A stretch of 23,759 bases of DNA from Citreimonas sp042096055. Its GTDB lineage: Bacteria > Pseudomonadota > Alphaproteobacteria > Rhodobacterales > Rhodobacteraceae. The notes below the pieces were generated by a model, which saw only the letters and a program-made list of their open reading frames with translations, did no database searches and was not told the DNA's origin. Positions 22,034 to 23,759 of this stretch are shown here, in pieces. The translations under genes and the position numbers were made by a program. Numbering within the stretch: position 1 is the first letter of the stretch; each line of letters begins with the position of its first letter. Where the stretch lies: positions 1 through 23,759 of the forward strand of contig NZ_JBELMH010000050.1 in NCBI RefSeq assembly GCF_042096055.1. Direction: 5' to 3'.

Positions 22034-23281
22034 CTAGACGAGGGCGCGCAGCATTGCGGTATTGCTCTGGATCAGCGCGTTCAGCTCGACGATCCGCGCC
22101 AGGCGCTTCTCGATCTCGTTCTGGCACGCGTCGAGCTGCTCGACGATGCCGCCCAGCGCGGTGCCCTGCTCCGACAGGGCGGCGCTTTCGATCTTGCACA
22201 TCATGCGGGTCGAGCTGAGGCCGGTCACGTAGCGTTTCATGTCCAGCACGCTGCGGCCGAAGCGCATCGCCTCGGTCTCGACGCTGCCGAGCGACTCGCG
22301 CGTCTGCTTGAGGAAATCCTCACGCAGGCTGCCGATCGCGGTACGCTCCTCCTCCAGGCACTGGCCCGGCATCGCGTCGACGTCGTTGTGCGACAGCGCT
22401 TCGGATATCTCCTGCTCGAGCGCGGCGGCGAAGCCGAGGAACTGGCTGTTGAGGATCGCGTCGCGGATCCGCGCGAAGACGCAGGTGTCGCCGTCGACGA
22501 AGGTGTTCACCCAGGTCGACATCTCCTCGAGCATCTGGCTGTAGTTCACCGAGATGGCGCTGATCGGCCCGCCCGCGTTCTCGAGCCGCGAGGCGATGAT
22601 GCGCATGTTCATCGGCACGGTGCGGATGGCGTTGAAGGCCTCGGTCATCTCGGCGGTCTCGACCTGCACGTCGGTGATGCCGCGCGACATGGCCAGCAGC
22701 CGCTTCTGTACCTGCTCGAGCGGGTCGCCCATCGCCTTGGCGCGGGCCTCGAACTCGGCCGCGAGCGCGGAAGCCTGGAAGGTGTGGTAGCTGGCATAGC
22801 CGAGGTCGCGCACGCGCTGCAGCAGCATCTCGGCGCTTTGCTGGGGCGTCAGCCCCTCGTCGCGTTCGGCGCGCAGCAGGTCGGCGTAGATCTCGGCCAC
22901 GGTGTCACGCATGGGCGACGTCGGCTTGAGCCGGATCGAGACGTAGCCGTCCATCCAGGGCGCGATCAGCGCGAAGACCCAGTAATAGCCGCCCGACTTG
23001 TCGCGGTTCTTGACGTAGGTGCCGACCGGCTTGCCCGTCTTGATCGTGTCCCACATGAACTGGAACACGCCCTTGGGCATGTCGGCGTGCCGAATGATCT
23101 TGTGCGGCGCACCGATCAGTTCGTCCCAGGAATACCCCGACAGCCGCCGGAACACGCCGTTGCCGGCCTTGATGACACCCCGCTTGTCGGTGCGAGAGAA
23201 AAACATCTCGTGCACCTGGAAGGAAATCTCTCCGGCGGTGCTGCGAGCCTCGGCGGCGAATGCGGGATTCAGTTCCGTCAT
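22034..23281 (-). CDS. Aer-like PAS domain protein, chemoreceptor-like
   Basis: A 415-residue soluble protein. Residues about 20-120 form a PAS domain of the Aer type: GVIKAGNGVFRRLSGYSWDELIGAPHKIIRHADMP and YVKNRDKSGGYYWVFALIAPW, so FAD or another ligand may bind. No membrane helix is seen. The rest (about 125-415) is helical; residues 218-252 include TVPMNMRIIASRLENAGG, which faintly resembles the chemoreceptor tip (TN..ALNA.IEAARAGE) but lacks its conserved residues. The protein may be a decayed receptor or a signalling protein of another kind. The ATG at 23279-23281 has a GAGG site; a frame to 23311 adds no motif. Terminators on both sides make it a single-gene unit. Confidence 0.82.
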   Translation of the reverse strand: MTELNPAFAAEARSTAGEISFQVHEMFFSRTDKRGVIKAGNGVFRRLSGYSWDELIGAPHKIIRHADMPKGVFQFMWDTIKTGKPVGTYVKNRDKSGGYYWVFALIAPWMDGYVSIRLKPTSPMRDTVAEIYADLLRAERDEGLTPQQSAEMLLQRVRDLGYASYHTFQASALAAEFEARAKAMGDPLEQVQKRLLAMSRGITDVQVETAEMTEAFNAIRTVPMNMRIIASRLENAGGPISAISVNYSQMLEEMSTWVNTFVDGDTCVFARIRDAILNSQFLGFAAALEQEISEALSHNDVDAMPGQCLEEERTAIGSLREDFLKQTRESLGSVETEAMRFGRSVLDMKRYVTGLSSTRMMCKIESAALSEQGTALGGIVEQLDACQNEIEKRLARIVELNALIQSNTAMLRALV

Positions 23282-23344
23282 GTCATCCTCGTTCAAGCGG
23301 GCTGACGGCACATTCGTCCGGAAAACTTAGTAAACAATGAAGAA

Positions 23345-23368
23345 CCGCGCCGGGATGACCCGACGCGG
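23345..23368 (-). terminator. Terminator after the ABC permease gene
   Basis: On the minus strand a 10-bp stem (arms 23359-23368 and 23345-23354, one G-U pair) with a four-base loop is followed by TTCTTCATTG. It lies 27 bases past the permease stop and separates it from the PAS gene. Confidence 0.85.
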
Positions 23369-23395
23369 CTGAAAATTGTCTCGCTGGCGGAAGGC

Positions 23396-23759
23396 TCAGC
23401 CCGGCGACAGGCCGCGCAGACGCTCGGACCGGCGGCGCAGAAGCTCGACGGTGGTCAGCAGCGCGATCGAGATCATCACCAGGATCGTCGCCACGGCCAG
23501 GATCGTGGGCGAGATCTGCTCGCGCAGGCCGGTGAACATCTGCCACGGCAGCGTCTGCTGGTTGGCCGAGCCGACGAACAGCACGACGACGACCTCGTCG
23601 AACGACGTGATGAAGGCGAACAGCCCGCCCGAGATCACGCCGGGCAGGATCAGCGGCATCTGCACGCGGAAGAACGTGGTGACCGGGTTCGCGCCCATGT
23701 TCGCCGCGGCCCGCGTCAGCGAGCGGTCGAAGCCCACCAGCGTCGCGGTCACGGTGATG
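23396..23759 (-). CDS. ABC transporter permease, polyamine/opine type (partial)
   Basis: The C-terminal about 120 residues of a binding-protein-dependent ABC permease; the N-terminal part lies beyond the window. Seen: the cytoplasmic EAA loop RAAANMGANPVTTFFRVQMPLILPG, where the ATPase docks, then hydrophobic helices around ISGGLFAFITSFDEVVVVLFV and ILAVATILVMISIALLTTVELL. The sequence TLVGFDRSL before the loop, and SFDEVVV after it, are typical of the PotC/YdcV group that transports spermidine, putrescine or similar compounds. The reading frame continues past 23752 without a stop, so the GTG there is internal. As the last gene of its operon it ends with a terminator. Confidence 0.9.
   Translation of the reverse strand, partial: ITVTATLVGFDRSLTRAAANMGANPVTTFFRVQMPLILPGVISGGLFAFITSFDEVVVVLFVGSANQQTLPWQMFTGLREQISPTILAVATILVMISIALLTTVELLRRRSERLRGLSPG

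Noticed and set aside
1..23759. CRISPR arrays, tRNA or rRNA genes, insertion sequences, prophage or toxin-antitoxin modules
   Set aside because: None seen: no repeat-spacer pattern, no cloverleaf or CCA end in the gaps, no transposase or integrase motifs.

Overview
The window is a gene-dense, high-GC stretch of chromosome from an alphaproteobacterium, most likely a member of the Rhodobacteraceae (Roseobacter/Rhodobacter group). The evidence is gene content and order: small genes ahead of a 2-oxoglutarate-dehydrogenase-type lpd, ftsE-ftsX-plsC divergent from an MJ0042 zinc-ribbon protein, a deacetylase-xseB-ispA-dxs operon, and a MarR/OmpR pair that matches PetP/PetR of Rhodobacter. I call 27 protein genes, one of them cut by the right edge. 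I see no tRNA, rRNA, IS element, CRISPR array or prophage. One 100-base N run lies inside dxs.

Layout. 1-3107 (+): four tightly packed small genes (unknown 77-residue protein, uracil-DNA-glycosylase-like protein, cupin, MAPEG membrane protein), then lpd and a terminator with tandem hairpins. 3226-5536 (-): ftsE, ftsX and plsC, translationally coupled. 5693-6637 (+): zinc-ribbon/disordered/single-TM protein. 6735-8129 (+): taurine-pyruvate-type aminotransferase. 8250-8843 (+): ImmA/IrrE-like protein that has lost its HExxH motif. 8884-12684 (-): BCCT transporter, HU protein, AMP nucleosidase. 12765-13996 (+): VOC protein and a class II aldolase-family protein. 14105-14593 (-): lipoprotein lytic transglycosylase. 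14912-15772 (+): SDR-type NAD(P)-binding protein. 15785-20871 (-): petP, petR, HDAC-family hydrolase, xseB, ispA and dxs. 21021-21893 (+): branched-chain aminotransferase. 22034-23281 (-): Aer-like PAS protein. 23396-end (-): ABC permease of the polyamine type.

The genes mostly serve core functions: TCA cycle (lpd), cell division and envelope (ftsEX, plsC, lytic transglycosylase), isoprenoid and quinone precursors (dxs, ispA), purine salvage (amn), branched-chain amino acids (ilvE), and respiratory regulation (petPR). Osmolyte and organosulfonate use (BCCT, Tpa) fits a marine or saline lifestyle.

I found no clear novel multi-gene system. The most useful second-look items are a PAS protein whose C-terminal helix looks like a decayed chemoreceptor hairpin, the pseudo-peptidase, the mis-sized assembly gap that hides the ThDP motif of dxs, a UDG-like protein with an altered motif A, and the joint placement of petPR with isoprenoid genes.
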